From assembly GCF_049340185.1 (NCBI RefSeq), contig NZ_JBMPPC010000010.1:28127-92126 (forward strand): a stretch of DNA of 64,000 nucleotides. The letters run 5' to 3'. Below are positions 18,604 to 26,982 of this stretch, in pieces (the stretch's first letter is position 1; each line of letters begins with the position of its first letter). Source of the stretch: Undibacterium sp049340185. GTDB lineage: Bacteria > Pseudomonadota > Gammaproteobacteria > Burkholderiales > Burkholderiaceae_D. The notes beneath the pieces are model-generated. The model was not told the DNA's origin. It made no database searches and worked only from the letters and a program-made list of their open reading frames with translations. The translations under genes and the position numbers were made by a program.

Positions 18604-19125
18604 TCAGGTCGCCAGCGCTTTTTCAAGCAAAGCGTGGAGTTCTGCAAAAGAGGGTTCGCCGACATAGCGTTTTAAAATATTGCCTTGCTTGTCGATGACA
18701 TAGGTAGTCGGGGTCAGCTTAACGTCACCAAATGCTTTCGCTAGTTTACCTTCGACATCGAGTGCCACCTGAAATGGCAACTGACGCGTCTCGGTGTAGT
18801 TCAGTACGTAATTTGGCGGGTCATAGCTCATCGCGACGGCGACATATTCCAGACCTTGCTGGTGATACTTATTGTATGTCTCTATCATGCGGGGCATCTC
18901 AGCGACACAAGTCGTGCAGGACGTCGCCCAGAAATTCACCATCACGACCTTACCACGCAGGCTTTGCGTGCTGATTTTTTCGCCCTTCAGATTAACAAAA
19001 GTCACATCCGGTACCGGAGCCTTGTTCGACAAAGACTGATAAAACAAAACAGCAAGCGTCACCAATGCCACAGCGGCAAAGACAGAAAAAATCTTGAATT
19101 TACGAGGGGAAGACGGCGCTAACAT
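18604..19125 (-). CDS. TlpA-like membrane-anchored thioredoxin
   Basis: 173 residues. One hydrophobic segment (about residues 10-30) anchors a periplasmic thioredoxin fold. The active site reads NFWATSCTTCVAEMP, a CxxC with Thr-Thr between the cysteines, and the cis-proline loop is LTPTTYVID. Family members reduce disulfides in the periplasm, for example in cytochrome c maturation, or act as peroxiredoxin-like reductases. It lies upstream of the DUF1800 gene on the same strand, about 250 bases away, with no clear shared transcript. Confidence 0.83.
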   Translation of the reverse strand: MLAPSSPRKFKIFSVFAAVALVTLAVLFYQSLSNKAPVPDVTFVNLKGEKISTQSLRGKVVMVNFWATSCTTCVAEMPRMIETYNKYHQQGLEYVAVAMSYDPPNYVLNYTETRQLPFQVALDVEGKLAKAFGDVKLTPTTYVIDKQGNILKRYVGEPSFAELHALLEKALAT

Positions 19126-19285
19126 AGAGGCTCAATCAGATAATTTGATTCAAGCCCTTGATTATACAGAGGATGCGGTAATATCGTCGGCGTGAAAATC
19201 AAGAACTTACTGGAGACAAACGCATCAGAGATCAGTACCTCTGGTACGCCTCCACATTTAATTGGCAACACTTTACTGGTACAAC

Positions 19286-20110
19286 ATGCAATCGGGACAA
19301 TTACAGCAATATTTACAGCAAACTTCTCTAGCCACGTCGCCACAGTCCCTGCCGAATCAATACCGCAGACGACTGGTTGCAGCGATGGCTGCGTTGTGCA
19401 CCCCAGCTATGGCCTGGTCAGCCAAAGAGCGCATCGTTCTATTAATCGGGGAAGCCAATCCTGAGAAAAATACACAGGTCCCGGCCAATACTGGTTTTAA
19501 TGCCACCTTGACCTACATACAAAAAGAGCTCGATGCCGATTTCGAGATCCGGCACTACCCGTCAAACCGTCTGATACAAAATATCGCCGAAGGTGAGGGA
19601 TTGGCATTTGGTTTATCCAAAACCAAAGAACGACTTCGCACTTTACACTTTTCGATTCCAGCCTATACGACCTATATCTGGATGGTCACCTTAAGCGACA
19701 GCGTATTTTCTTTCAAGTCAATTCAAGACCTGAAAACCAAGACTATCGGCGTGGTACGTGGCGCCAGTTATGGCGAGGAGTTTGAAGCGCAAAAAAATGG
19801 TTTAACGCTCGAAGAGGATACCTACTCGATTGTATCGCGCTTACAAAAACTGATACTACGACGAACCGATGTCATGCTGTTAGGTTATCGGAGTGCAGAT
19901 CCGACGCAGGTTGAAACACTGATAAATGGCTTGATTCCTAAACTGATGCTGGAACCCTCGCTGCCTACTGGTGTTAAGTTTGCAGTGATACCAAAACCGT
20001 TTAGTACCGACCATATCCATTTCGCGATTGCCGCTAATAAAGATAACGGCATCATCGATAGAATCAATTTTGCGTTGCGTAAAGCAAAAAAATCTGGCGC
20101 CCTTGAGTGA
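19286..20110 (+). CDS. Periplasmic solute-binding-like protein (SBP_bac_3 type)
   Basis: About 274 residues from the ATG at 19286; an in-frame TTG lies 24 bases earlier and no strong ribosome site decides between them. A signal peptide is seen at RRRLVAAMAALCTPAMA-WS. The mature part has SBP3-like features: LTYIQKELDADFEIRHYPSNRLIQNIAEGEGLAFG shortened to its ends, then ERLRTLHFSIPAYTTYIW and KTIGVVRGASYGEEFE. No transporter permease is adjacent, so it may be a stand-alone sensor-type binding protein, as is common in Burkholderiales. Confidence 0.65.
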   Translation: MQSGQLQQYLQQTSLATSPQSLPNQYRRRLVAAMAALCTPAMAWSAKERIVLLIGEANPEKNTQVPANTGFNATLTYIQKELDADFEIRHYPSNRLIQNIAEGEGLAFGLSKTKERLRTLHFSIPAYTTYIWMVTLSDSVFSFKSIQDLKTKTIGVVRGASYGEEFEAQKNGLTLEEDTYSIVSRLQKLILRRTDVMLLGYRSADPTQVETLINGLIPKLMLEPSLPTGVKFAVIPKPFSTDHIHFAIAANKDNGIIDRINFALRKAKKSGALE

Positions 20111-20227
20111 GTTCCTGAATATATGACAAATAAATTGAACGTATTCCTCATCAATTTATTGGTTGATTCAGCATCACTAACTCCTCAGCCAGCCCTGTAA
20201 CTTCATTGAGATAAAACAAGACTGCAG

Positions 20228-21409
20228 ATGAGCCAATCAACCACCACCATTCCACGCGCGATCTGGGTACTGGGTTTCGTCAGCATGCTGATGGATATTT
20301 CTTCCGAAATGATTCACAGCCTGCTGCCGATGTTTATGGTGGGCACGCTGGGCATCAGTGTCTTGGTGGTTGGATTAATTGATGGGCTGGCCGAGTCGAC
20401 GACCTTATTCGTGAAAGTGTTTTCCGGCGTATGGAGTGATCGCCTGGGTAAACGTAAAGGTCTGGCTGTCTTTGGTTATGGTCTGAGTGCATTGACCAAA
20501 CCCTTATTCGCAGTATCGCAAGGCATGGGTTTGTTGCTGACTGCGCGGCTGATGGACAGGATAGGCAAAGGCATACGTGGTGCGCCACGTGATGCGTTGA
20601 TCGCCGACATTACGCCTGCCGATATCCGCGGTGCGGCATTCGGTTTGCGTCAGACCTTAGACACCATCGGTGCGGTCGCCGGACCGCTGCTGGCGACTGT
20701 CCTGATGCTGTTGTGGGCAAATGATTACCGTCGGGTATTTTGGTTGGCGGTCATCCCTGGATTGCTGGCAACCGGCTTACTAATTTTCGGCGTGCATGAG
20801 CCTAAAACAAGCGCCGCTAAAACGGCCATCAATCCGATTAGCCGTCAGAATCTGCAACGTCTGGGCGCTAGTTATTGGTGGGTCGTGGTGGTCGGTGGCG
20901 TATTCACGCTGGCGCGTTTTAGCGAAACTTTTTTGATCCTGCGCGCGCAACAACTCGCAATACCCGTAGCATGGGTGCCGCTGATCATGGTCATAATGAA
21001 TCTGGTGTACGCAGCATCCGCTTATCCGTTCGGCAAACTCTCGGATCGAATCTCGCACGGCACGTTATTGGCATCAGGCTCGGTGGTGCTGATCGCATCT
21101 GACCTGATCCTGGCAAGCAATAGCAGCTGGACCGGCCTGTTCGCTGGCGTTGCCTTGTGGGGAATTCATATGGGGATGACGCAGGGTCTGCTGGCGAGCA
21201 TGGTCGCGGCCACGGCACCGGCTGATTTACGCGGTACGGCGTTTGGTTTTTTTAATCTGATCAGTGGCGTCGGCCTGTTGCTGGCTAGTCTGGTGGCGGG
21301 CTTACTCTGGGATCAGCTAGGTGCGGGGTTTACCTTTTATGCTGGTGCCGGATTCGCGTTATTGACCTTAATCGGTGTGCTGATTTTTCCACGAAAATAT
21401 CAGGTTTAA
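20228..21409 (+). CDS. MFS transporter
   Basis: 393 residues with about 12 hydrophobic segments. The MFS signature between spans 2 and 3 reads GVWSDRLGKRKGL and a matching loop in the second half is FGKLSDRISHG. RIGKGIRGAPRDALIAD after span 4 is characteristic of a YfkF-like subgroup of major facilitator exporters. The substrate is unknown. It follows the binding-protein gene by 118 bases, and converges on the Lrp-type regulator gene. Confidence 0.85.
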   Translation: MSQSTTTIPRAIWVLGFVSMLMDISSEMIHSLLPMFMVGTLGISVLVVGLIDGLAESTTLFVKVFSGVWSDRLGKRKGLAVFGYGLSALTKPLFAVSQGMGLLLTARLMDRIGKGIRGAPRDALIADITPADIRGAAFGLRQTLDTIGAVAGPLLATVLMLLWANDYRRVFWLAVIPGLLATGLLIFGVHEPKTSAAKTAINPISRQNLQRLGASYWWVVVVGGVFTLARFSETFLILRAQQLAIPVAWVPLIMVIMNLVYAASAYPFGKLSDRISHGTLLASGSVVLIASDLILASNSSWTGLFAGVALWGIHMGMTQGLLASMVAATAPADLRGTAFGFFNLISGVGLLLASLVAGLLWDQLGAGFTFYAGAGFALLTLIGVLIFPRKYQV

Positions 21410-21464
21410 ATCTGCTTTAAAAATGCTTGGGGCTTGCCTGGGATTGAGTTAGCTTAGGATTCTG

Positions 21465-21926
21465 TCATTCAGTCCGTTCGGCGGGTGCAGAAATCGTTTT
21501 CCCTGACACATGCGTGGTGAGCACGATCGCCGTCGAGGTTGAACCAAAGGCATTGAGCTCATTGATGATCGCTTGCAGATGTTCGACATCTGTCGCCAGC
21601 ACCCGCATCACTGCGCCGTCTTCGCCTGTCACCGTATAACAGTCGATAATCTCCGGGCAGTCGGCCACGTATTGCGCGTAAGGACGGCCCTGCTGGGTGG
21701 ACAGGCGTATCATCGCGGTGATCTGATAGCCTAGGGCCTTTGGATTAATTTCGGCGCGGTATGACCGGATCACCTGCGTGCTTTCAAGCCGCTTGATGCG
21801 CTCGGACACTGCAGGCTGGCTCAGATGTACCTGACGACCAATCTCCGCATGCGACATACGTGCATCCTGTTGCAAGAGTTGCAGGATTTTACGGTCGAAA
21901 TTGTCGATTTTTGGATTCATAAGCAT
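21465..21926 (-). CDS. Lrp/AsnC family transcriptional regulator
   Basis: 153 residues. The N-terminal helix-turn-helix is clear (DRKILQLLQQDARMSHAEIG, then LSQPAVSERIKRLE) and the C-terminal RAM/AsnC ligand domain follows (YTVTGEDGAVMRVLATDVEHL). Such proteins sense amino acids. The gene is divergent from lysA with a 241-base spacer, so control of lysA, or of amino acid handling generally, is a reasonable guess. Two ATGs six bases apart (21926 and 21920) are equally possible starts. Confidence 0.87.
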   Translation of the reverse strand: MLMNPKIDNFDRKILQLLQQDARMSHAEIGRQVHLSQPAVSERIKRLESTQVIRSYRAEINPKALGYQITAMIRLSTQQGRPYAQYVADCPEIIDCYTVTGEDGAVMRVLATDVEHLQAIINELNAFGSTSTAIVLTTHVSGKTISAPAERTE

Positions 21927-22065
21927 TCAGTAAAAAATTCAAGGCAATCCTTTGGTCAATCCCGTTTTTGCTTATGGAAAGCTATTTATGTCACCGGGAT
22001 TGCTTGTTACATTATAGGTACTTTTTTTAGCTTATCAGGGCTTACGGAAAATTAACCCGGCAAAA

Positions 22066-22075
22066 CGTCGCGACG
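22066..22075. promoter_or_regulatory. Palindrome CGTCGCGACG in the lrp-lysA spacer
   Basis: A ten-base perfect palindrome about 90 bases before lysA. It is short and may be chance; listed because the spacer separates a regulator from its likely target. Confidence 0.25.
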
Positions 22076-22136
22076 AACACAGTACTTTTTAGTACGACTC
22101 GCTGCAACTTAGCAGAGACAATTTTGCGTCAGTCCT

Positions 22137-22151
22137 ATAAGTTCAACTTAT
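22137..22151. promoter_or_regulatory. Palindrome ATAAGTT-c-AACTTAT just before lysA
   Basis: Seven-base perfect arms around one central C, ending 16 bases before the preferred lysA ATG. It is symmetrical and AT-rich as expected for an Lrp/AsnC-type or other dimeric regulator site, and so close to the start that binding would block transcription or the early message. Confidence 0.4.
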
Positions 22152-22167
22152 GCCTAGCAGAGAAATC

Positions 22168-23412
22168 ATGATCACTCACCAGCAAATCGCCCACATCGCC
22201 GAGCAGTTCCAAACTCCTTGCTGGGCCTACGATGCCACTGTCATCCGTCAGCAAATCGCACGTCTGCGCCAATTCGATGTGATCCGTTTTGCGCAAAAAG
22301 CATCGAGCAACATCCACTTGCTCAAACTCATGCGTGAAGAAGGCGTCATGGTGGATTCAGTCTCGCTCGGCGAAGTGGAGCGCGCACTGGCAGCTGGCTA
22401 TGCGCCGAATGCACAGGCAGGTGGTAGCGAACACGCGCCGATTGTCTTCACTGCCGATCTGCTTGACCGAAACGCGCTGAAACGCGTAACCGAGCTGAAC
22501 ATACCGGTCAATTGCGGTTCGCCACAAATGCTGGAGCAACTTGGCAAAGCGCATCCCGGACATCCGGTCTGGCTGCGCATCAATCCCGGTTTTGGTCACG
22601 GACATAGTCGCAAAACGAATACCGGCGGCGAGCAAAGTAAGCACGGCATCTGGTTTGAACATCTGGGTGAAAGTCTGGCCATCATCGAGCAATATCAATT
22701 AACGCTGGTCGGCTTGCATATGCATATTGGCTCGGGAGTTGATTACGACCATTTGCAAAGTGTCTGCGACGCGATGATAGCGCAGGTCAAAACCTGCGGC
22801 CGCGATTTGTCTGCGATTTCGATCGGTGGTGGTTTGTCGATCCCATACCGCGATGGCGAGGCCGTGGTCGATACCGATCATTATTTCCAGATTTGGGACA
22901 AAGCGCGTAAAGAGATCGAAGCGCATCTGGGTCACAAAATTAGTATGGAGATCGAGCCAGGCCGTTTCCTGGTCGCTCAATCAGGTCTGTTAATTTCCGA
23001 ATTGCGCGCACAAAAACAAGTCGGCAATAATTTCTTCGCGCTGGTTGATGCAGGCTTTAATGATCTGGCGCGTCCGGCAATGTACGGCAGTTATCACCGC
23101 ATCACTACCTATGCCGCAAACGGCACGCCACGTACCGGTGCATTACGCCCGACCGTCGTGGCAGGACCACTATGCGAATCCGGCGATGTATTTACACAAG
23201 AAGATGGTGGCGTAGTCACGACCCAGGATTTACCGGCTTGTGAGATTGGCGACCTGTTCGTATTTCATGATACAGGCGCTTACGGTGCCAGCATGTCATC
23301 GAACTACAATTCGCGCCCGCTGATCCCGGAGATACTGGTCGATGGTGAACAAATCAAACAAATCCGCCGCCGCCAGACGGTAGAAGAGTTGATCAGACTG
23401 GAACAAATTTAA
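22168..23412 (+). CDS. lysA: Diaminopimelate decarboxylase
   Basis: 414 residues. It converts meso-diaminopimelate to L-lysine, the last step of lysine synthesis, with PLP. The sequence matches the E. coli LysA type closely: the PLP lysine in RFAQKASSNIH (K44), the glycine loop SIGGGLSIPY, EPGRFLVAQSG, VDAGFNDLARPAMYGSYH, the CESGD motif and the C-terminal HDTGAYGASMSSNYNSRP. The ATG at 22168 is preferred to one at 22150, which lies inside the palindrome. The E. coli-type enzyme with a divergent Lrp-type gene differs from the usual cyaY-lppL-lysA arrangement, so a second lysA elsewhere is possible. Confidence 0.93.
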   Translation: MITHQQIAHIAEQFQTPCWAYDATVIRQQIARLRQFDVIRFAQKASSNIHLLKLMREEGVMVDSVSLGEVERALAAGYAPNAQAGGSEHAPIVFTADLLDRNALKRVTELNIPVNCGSPQMLEQLGKAHPGHPVWLRINPGFGHGHSRKTNTGGEQSKHGIWFEHLGESLAIIEQYQLTLVGLHMHIGSGVDYDHLQSVCDAMIAQVKTCGRDLSAISIGGGLSIPYRDGEAVVDTDHYFQIWDKARKEIEAHLGHKISMEIEPGRFLVAQSGLLISELRAQKQVGNNFFALVDAGFNDLARPAMYGSYHRITTYAANGTPRTGALRPTVVAGPLCESGDVFTQEDGGVVTTQDLPACEIGDLFVFHDTGAYGASMSSNYNSRPLIPEILVDGEQIKQIRRRQTVEELIRLEQI

Positions 23413-23486
23413 TACAAAAATTTAAAGCGAATCGAATCAGTTTATTCATTAACCGGATGAATGCTGAAACCGATACCGCACTGTTG

Positions 23487-23527
23487 ATGCGGCTTCTGGC
23501 ATGTTTTCACGCCAGAAGCCGCATTTT
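23487..23527. terminator. Terminator-like REP hairpin after lysA
   Basis: ATGCGGCTTCTGGC (23487-23500) and GCCAGAAGCCGCAT (23511-23524) form a perfect 14-base stem with loop ATGTTTTCAC, followed by TTTT. It overlaps the stop codon of the minus-strand GNAT gene and can serve both convergent genes. It is homologous to the hairpin at 24531-24568. Confidence 0.85.
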
Positions 23528-23948
23528 AACTAGGCTTTTTCAATGCCATACCTACCGACGCCGGTGCAGTATGCACAAAGCCGAATTGCGCGTATAAGTC
23601 TTGTGCTTTTCCATCGGCGATCAGGCTCACATACGCGCTCGGTAGCGCAGTCGTGTCAATGTAATGGCGGATTTCTTGCATGATTAGTTTGCCCAGGCCT
23701 TTGCCTTGATGAGCGGGTAAGACCGCAATATCGACCACTTGATAAAAACAGCCGCCATCACCCACTACGCGCCCCATACCCACAGGCACGCCCTCATGCA
23801 GAATCTGTACCGCGAACAAACTCGCTGGCAAACCGCGTGCCGCTGCTTCACTCGTTTTAGGGCTAAGACCAGCAGACACACGTAAATGCCGGTAAGTATC
23901 GACGGAGGGGATTTCGTGCCTGACCTGATACGGAAAAGTGGCGATCAT
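23526..23948 (-). CDS. GNAT family N-acetyltransferase
   Basis: 140 residues, the size of a single GNAT domain. The acetyl-CoA pyrophosphate loop is VLPAHQGKGLGKLIMQEI, and the last strand region is LYAQFGFVHTAPASVGM, typical of small-molecule acetyltransferases. Substrate unknown. It converges on lysA and shares the terminator hairpin. Confidence 0.85.
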   Translation of the reverse strand: MIATFPYQVRHEIPSVDTYRHLRVSAGLSPKTSEAAARGLPASLFAVQILHEGVPVGMGRVVGDGGCFYQVVDIAVLPAHQGKGLGKLIMQEIRHYIDTTALPSAYVSLIADGKAQDLYAQFGFVHTAPASVGMALKKPS

Positions 23949-23980
23949 TCATTAACCTTTATGTATAAGTTCTGCTTGTA

Positions 23981-24018
23981 GCTGCTACGATGGGCTGCTA
24001 CGATGGGCTGCTGCAATG
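23981..24018. repeat. 13-bp tandem repeat GCTGCTACGATGG
   Basis: Two identical 13-base units (23981-23993 and 23994-24006) and a third, partly changed one (24007-24018) lie between two minus-strand genes. Confidence 0.75.
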
Positions 24019-24056
24019 AGATACCGCTACCAGCATTTGCGATAACGTACCGGGCA

Positions 24057-24473
24057 TCATGCCTTGATGAATTCGATTTTTCGAAAACGCAGCGCTGACC
24101 AATCGTCATCAATCGCAACCATACGGACGCTGTCATAACCCAGCGTGCGGATAATATCCCAACCGCTGTCGCGATGAAATTCGCACTGATAGCGTTTCGA
24201 TGATTTTTTAGGATAGACGAACCAGATAATCGCGTCGCCTTGGGCTTTGGCAGCGATTGCGGTGGACAGTTCATCCAGTTCTTTTTGAGCGATCACGAAT
24301 GCCAGTGCAAAGTGAATGCCGCTTGCTTCCTTGACGCTGCGCAGTATCTTCAGGTCTGTGACGTTCTCAGCCGCTGTCAATGCGGTCAGCTCTGATTCAA
24401 AACTGGCAGGCGCGTTCAGAATCACGATTTCGGCTTGATTTTTCCAATTCAGCTTCTTGAATAAAGGAGTCAT
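24057..24473 (-). CDS. Conserved hypothetical protein
   Basis: 138 residues from the ATG at 24473, which begins MTPLFKKLNWKNQAEIVILN; an upstream start would add 15 residues with no family look. No signal peptide or membrane segment. The middle has a VIAQKELDELSTAIAAKA helix and the second half has the strongly polar sequence WFVYPKKSSKRYQCEFHRD followed by GWDIIRTLGYDSVRMVAIDDDWSALRFR, in which a hydrophobic strand precedes charged residues. I have seen similar short proteins annotated only as hypothetical, in both Bacteroidetes and Proteobacteria. I do not assign a function. Confidence 0.6.
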   Translation of the reverse strand: MTPLFKKLNWKNQAEIVILNAPASFESELTALTAAENVTDLKILRSVKEASGIHFALAFVIAQKELDELSTAIAAKAQGDAIIWFVYPKKSSKRYQCEFHRDSGWDIIRTLGYDSVRMVAIDDDWSALRFRKIEFIKA

Positions 24474-24530
24474 TTTAGCTCTCTGATGAGGACATAAAAT
24501 CTGATTATAGCGTAGCAATATCCAATAAAA

Positions 24531-24568
24531 ATGCGCCTTCTGGCGTGTTTTCGTGCTGGAAGGTGCAT
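24531..24568. repeat. REP-like hairpin, homologue of the lysA terminator
   Basis: ATGCGCCTTCTGGC (24531-24544), loop GTGTTTTCGT, then GCTGGAAGGTGCAT (24555-24568). All 14 positions pair, three as G-T. It has the same length, loop core (TGTTTTC) and arm order as 23487-23524, with compensating changes. Here there is no adjacent T-run and it lies between two minus-strand genes. Confidence 0.75.
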
Positions 24569-24732
24569 AGAGATTGCGGATTCATTTTTTGAAACGATCG
24601 TCTGTCGTACATCAGGCAACGCTGCTGAACTCCTTCTGGCAACGCACCAGAAATCACAAAGCCATCCGTCATTAAAAGCAGAAGTCACCTACCCGGATGA
24701 TTACTTTTCAAGCGTGCGGGTCTCCGCTCTGC

Positions 24733-25485
24733 TCACAAGATAATTTCATCAACGCTAGCAGAACGAGAGCCTGCAACGGGCGGATTGTTCGCAGCCCGAT
24801 AAGTCGTCACGAACGAAAATTTAGTTTGTTGGGTCTGATTGCATCCTGCGGCATGAAACAGATTGCTATGAAAGAGCAACACATCACCCTGTGCCAATGT
24901 CACCGGACGCGCCTGCGTGAGCAAATCTTGATTGGCAGGAAAATCCGCACGTAAAAATTGTGCGGCATCGAGCTGATCTGCATCGATAGAAAGACGATGC
25001 GAACCAGGGATCACTAACAGACATCCGTTTTCAATTGTTTCGTTGCGCAACGCTAGCCAGACCGACACCAGTTCAGCACGCTGAAAATGCCAGTAACGAC
25101 TGTCCCGGTGCCAACCCGTCAAGCTAGAAAATCGCGGTTGCTTGGTCATGATGCAATTGTGATGCGCCTGCACCAGTCTTAATCCATCACCTAACAACTG
25201 ACGCAAAACCGGCACCAGTGCGTCGCCCGTCACCCAACTCGCCAGAACCTTGCTACGGGCAACTGCCTGCAATAAGCGCCGTGCCGTCAGTCCCCCCTCG
25301 GCATCACGTGAGACAGGTGCGCCCGGATAACGTGTATCAGCTTCGTATTCAATCGGCGCGACATCATCGTCTAATTGCTGTTGCGCAAAAGCGATGATCG
25401 CTTCGCACGTAGCGGCATCGACCTGCTCTGGTAAAACCAGGTAGCCATCGTGGTGAAACTGCTGTATTTGTTCGGTAGAGAGCAT
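24733..25485 (-). CDS. Phytanoyl-CoA dioxygenase (PhyH) family protein
   Basis: 250 residues. The iron site is HxD in LTGWHRDSRYW, with the distal histidine in LLFHSNLFHAAGCNQT, and a long loop with WLALRNETIENGCLLVIPGSHR typical of PhyH proteins. It begins with the family-typical QIQQFHHDGYLVLPE. It is only distantly similar to the PhyH protein at 12494-13333, with a different central region. Substrate unknown. It is divergent from the phosphofructokinase gene. Confidence 0.82.
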   Translation of the reverse strand: MLSTEQIQQFHHDGYLVLPEQVDAATCEAIIAFAQQQLDDDVAPIEYEADTRYPGAPVSRDAEGGLTARRLLQAVARSKVLASWVTGDALVPVLRQLLGDGLRLVQAHHNCIMTKQPRFSSLTGWHRDSRYWHFQRAELVSVWLALRNETIENGCLLVIPGSHRLSIDADQLDAAQFLRADFPANQDLLTQARPVTLAQGDVLLFHSNLFHAAGCNQTQQTKFSFVTTYRAANNPPVAGSRSASVDEIIL

Positions 25486-25683
25486 AACAATCCGTGGGGA
25501 AGCGGTTCCTTCAAAATCATCCCTTCATTGTGCCACGATGCGCAGTCAGGCTGACAGATACAGTTAAGCGTAAAGCGGTCATAACAGTGCCAGTAAAACA
25601 GAGAGAAAATGACTTGCCGCTATTTTGTAGAAATGGCAAGATACACTCGGTGACAGACCGTATTCCGATACAAGGAGATCAGC

Positions 25684-26907
25684 ATGGCGTCAGGCAAGAT
25701 TCTGGTGGCACAAGGCGGCGGCCCGACTGCGGTCATTAACCAATCGCTGGTCGGCGTTGTGCTGGAAGCCCGGCGCTTCAAGCAGGTCGAGCGCATCTAC
25801 GGTGCGCTTCACGGTGTGCGCGGGATTATCGATGAGGACTTTATCGATCTGACCCAGGAGACCAGCCATAATCTGGAACTGGTTGCCGGTACGCCGTCCT
25901 CTGCCTTGGGCTCTACCCGAGATAAACCGGATGCAGAGTACTGCCAGAAAATTTTTAAAGTCTTGCAGGCACATGAGATCGAGCACTTCTTTTATATCGG
26001 CGGTAATGACTCTTCCGATACGGTGCGCATCGTCAGCCTCGAAGCGCAAAAAGCAGGTTATCGGCTGCGTTGCATCCATATTCCCAAAACGATTGATAAC
26101 GATCTGGTTGGCAATGACCATACCCCTGGCTTCCCTTCGGCAGCGCGCTTTGTGGCTCAGGCATTTGCTGGCGCGAATCTGGATAATGCGGCGCTGCCCG
26201 GTGTGTATGTCGGTGTAGTCATGGGACGGCACGCGGGCTTCTTAACTGCCGCCTCGGCGTTGGGGAAAAAATTTCCAGATGACGGTCCACATTTGATTTA
26301 CTTACCAGAACGTGAGTTCAGCATTGACCAGTTTTTAGCCGACGTCAAACGCACGTATACGCGTCACGGCCGCTGTGTCGTTGCCGTCTCTGAAGGTATA
26401 CACGATGCCTCAGGTACACCGATATTAAGCCTGCTCGCTAAAGAACTGGAGCATGATGCGCATGGCAACGTGCAGTTATCCGGCACGGGTGCACTGGCAG
26501 ATTTGCTCTGCGAAGAAATCAAATCAAAACTGAATATCAAACGCGTCCGTGGTGATACTTTTGGCTATCTGCAACGCTCGTTTATCGGCTGCGTCTCTGA
26601 TGTTGATCAGCGTGAAGCCCGCGAAGTAGGAGAAAAAGCTGTGCAGTTTGCGATGTGGGGTCAGCGTGACGGCTCTGTCGCGATCAAACGCACTGGCTTT
26701 TATTCCGTTGATTATGAGCTGCTCCCGCTGGAGGCCGTCGCAGGCAAAACACGGGTCATGGATGATGAATTTATTACGCCGGAGGGAACTGATGTGACTG
26801 ATGCGTTCCGGCTGTATTTACGCCCTTTACTCGGTTCGGGTATGCCAGATGCGTTCCGGCTGCGTTGTAGTAAAGTCGATAAAATATTAAATAAAAAACT
26901 TGTCTAG
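25684..26907 (+). CDS. 6-phosphofructokinase, probably PPi-dependent
   Basis: 407 residues. It phosphorylates fructose 6-phosphate in glycolysis. The nucleotide/PPi site carries the PPi-type signatures: GGNDSSDT (N108, D109) where ATP enzymes have GGDGS, and PKTIDND (K135) where they have PGTIDND. The substrate loop is MGRHAGFLTAA, and RGDTFGYLQRS follows. These residues suggest pyrophosphate as donor, and so a reversible step. AAGGAG precedes the ATG. The gene is followed after 75 bases by the DUF882 gene. Confidence 0.88.
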   Translation: MASGKILVAQGGGPTAVINQSLVGVVLEARRFKQVERIYGALHGVRGIIDEDFIDLTQETSHNLELVAGTPSSALGSTRDKPDAEYCQKIFKVLQAHEIEHFFYIGGNDSSDTVRIVSLEAQKAGYRLRCIHIPKTIDNDLVGNDHTPGFPSAARFVAQAFAGANLDNAALPGVYVGVVMGRHAGFLTAASALGKKFPDDGPHLIYLPEREFSIDQFLADVKRTYTRHGRCVVAVSEGIHDASGTPILSLLAKELEHDAHGNVQLSGTGALADLLCEEIKSKLNIKRVRGDTFGYLQRSFIGCVSDVDQREAREVGEKAVQFAMWGQRDGSVAIKRTGFYSVDYELLPLEAVAGKTRVMDDEFITPEGTDVTDAFRLYLRPLLGSGMPDAFRLRCSKVDKILNKKLV

Positions 26908-26982
26908 TCTCATGACTCGTTGACATCCGTAGCATATTACTTACAGCGTTTTATTCCCGTCCCATATTCACATACAAACTCT

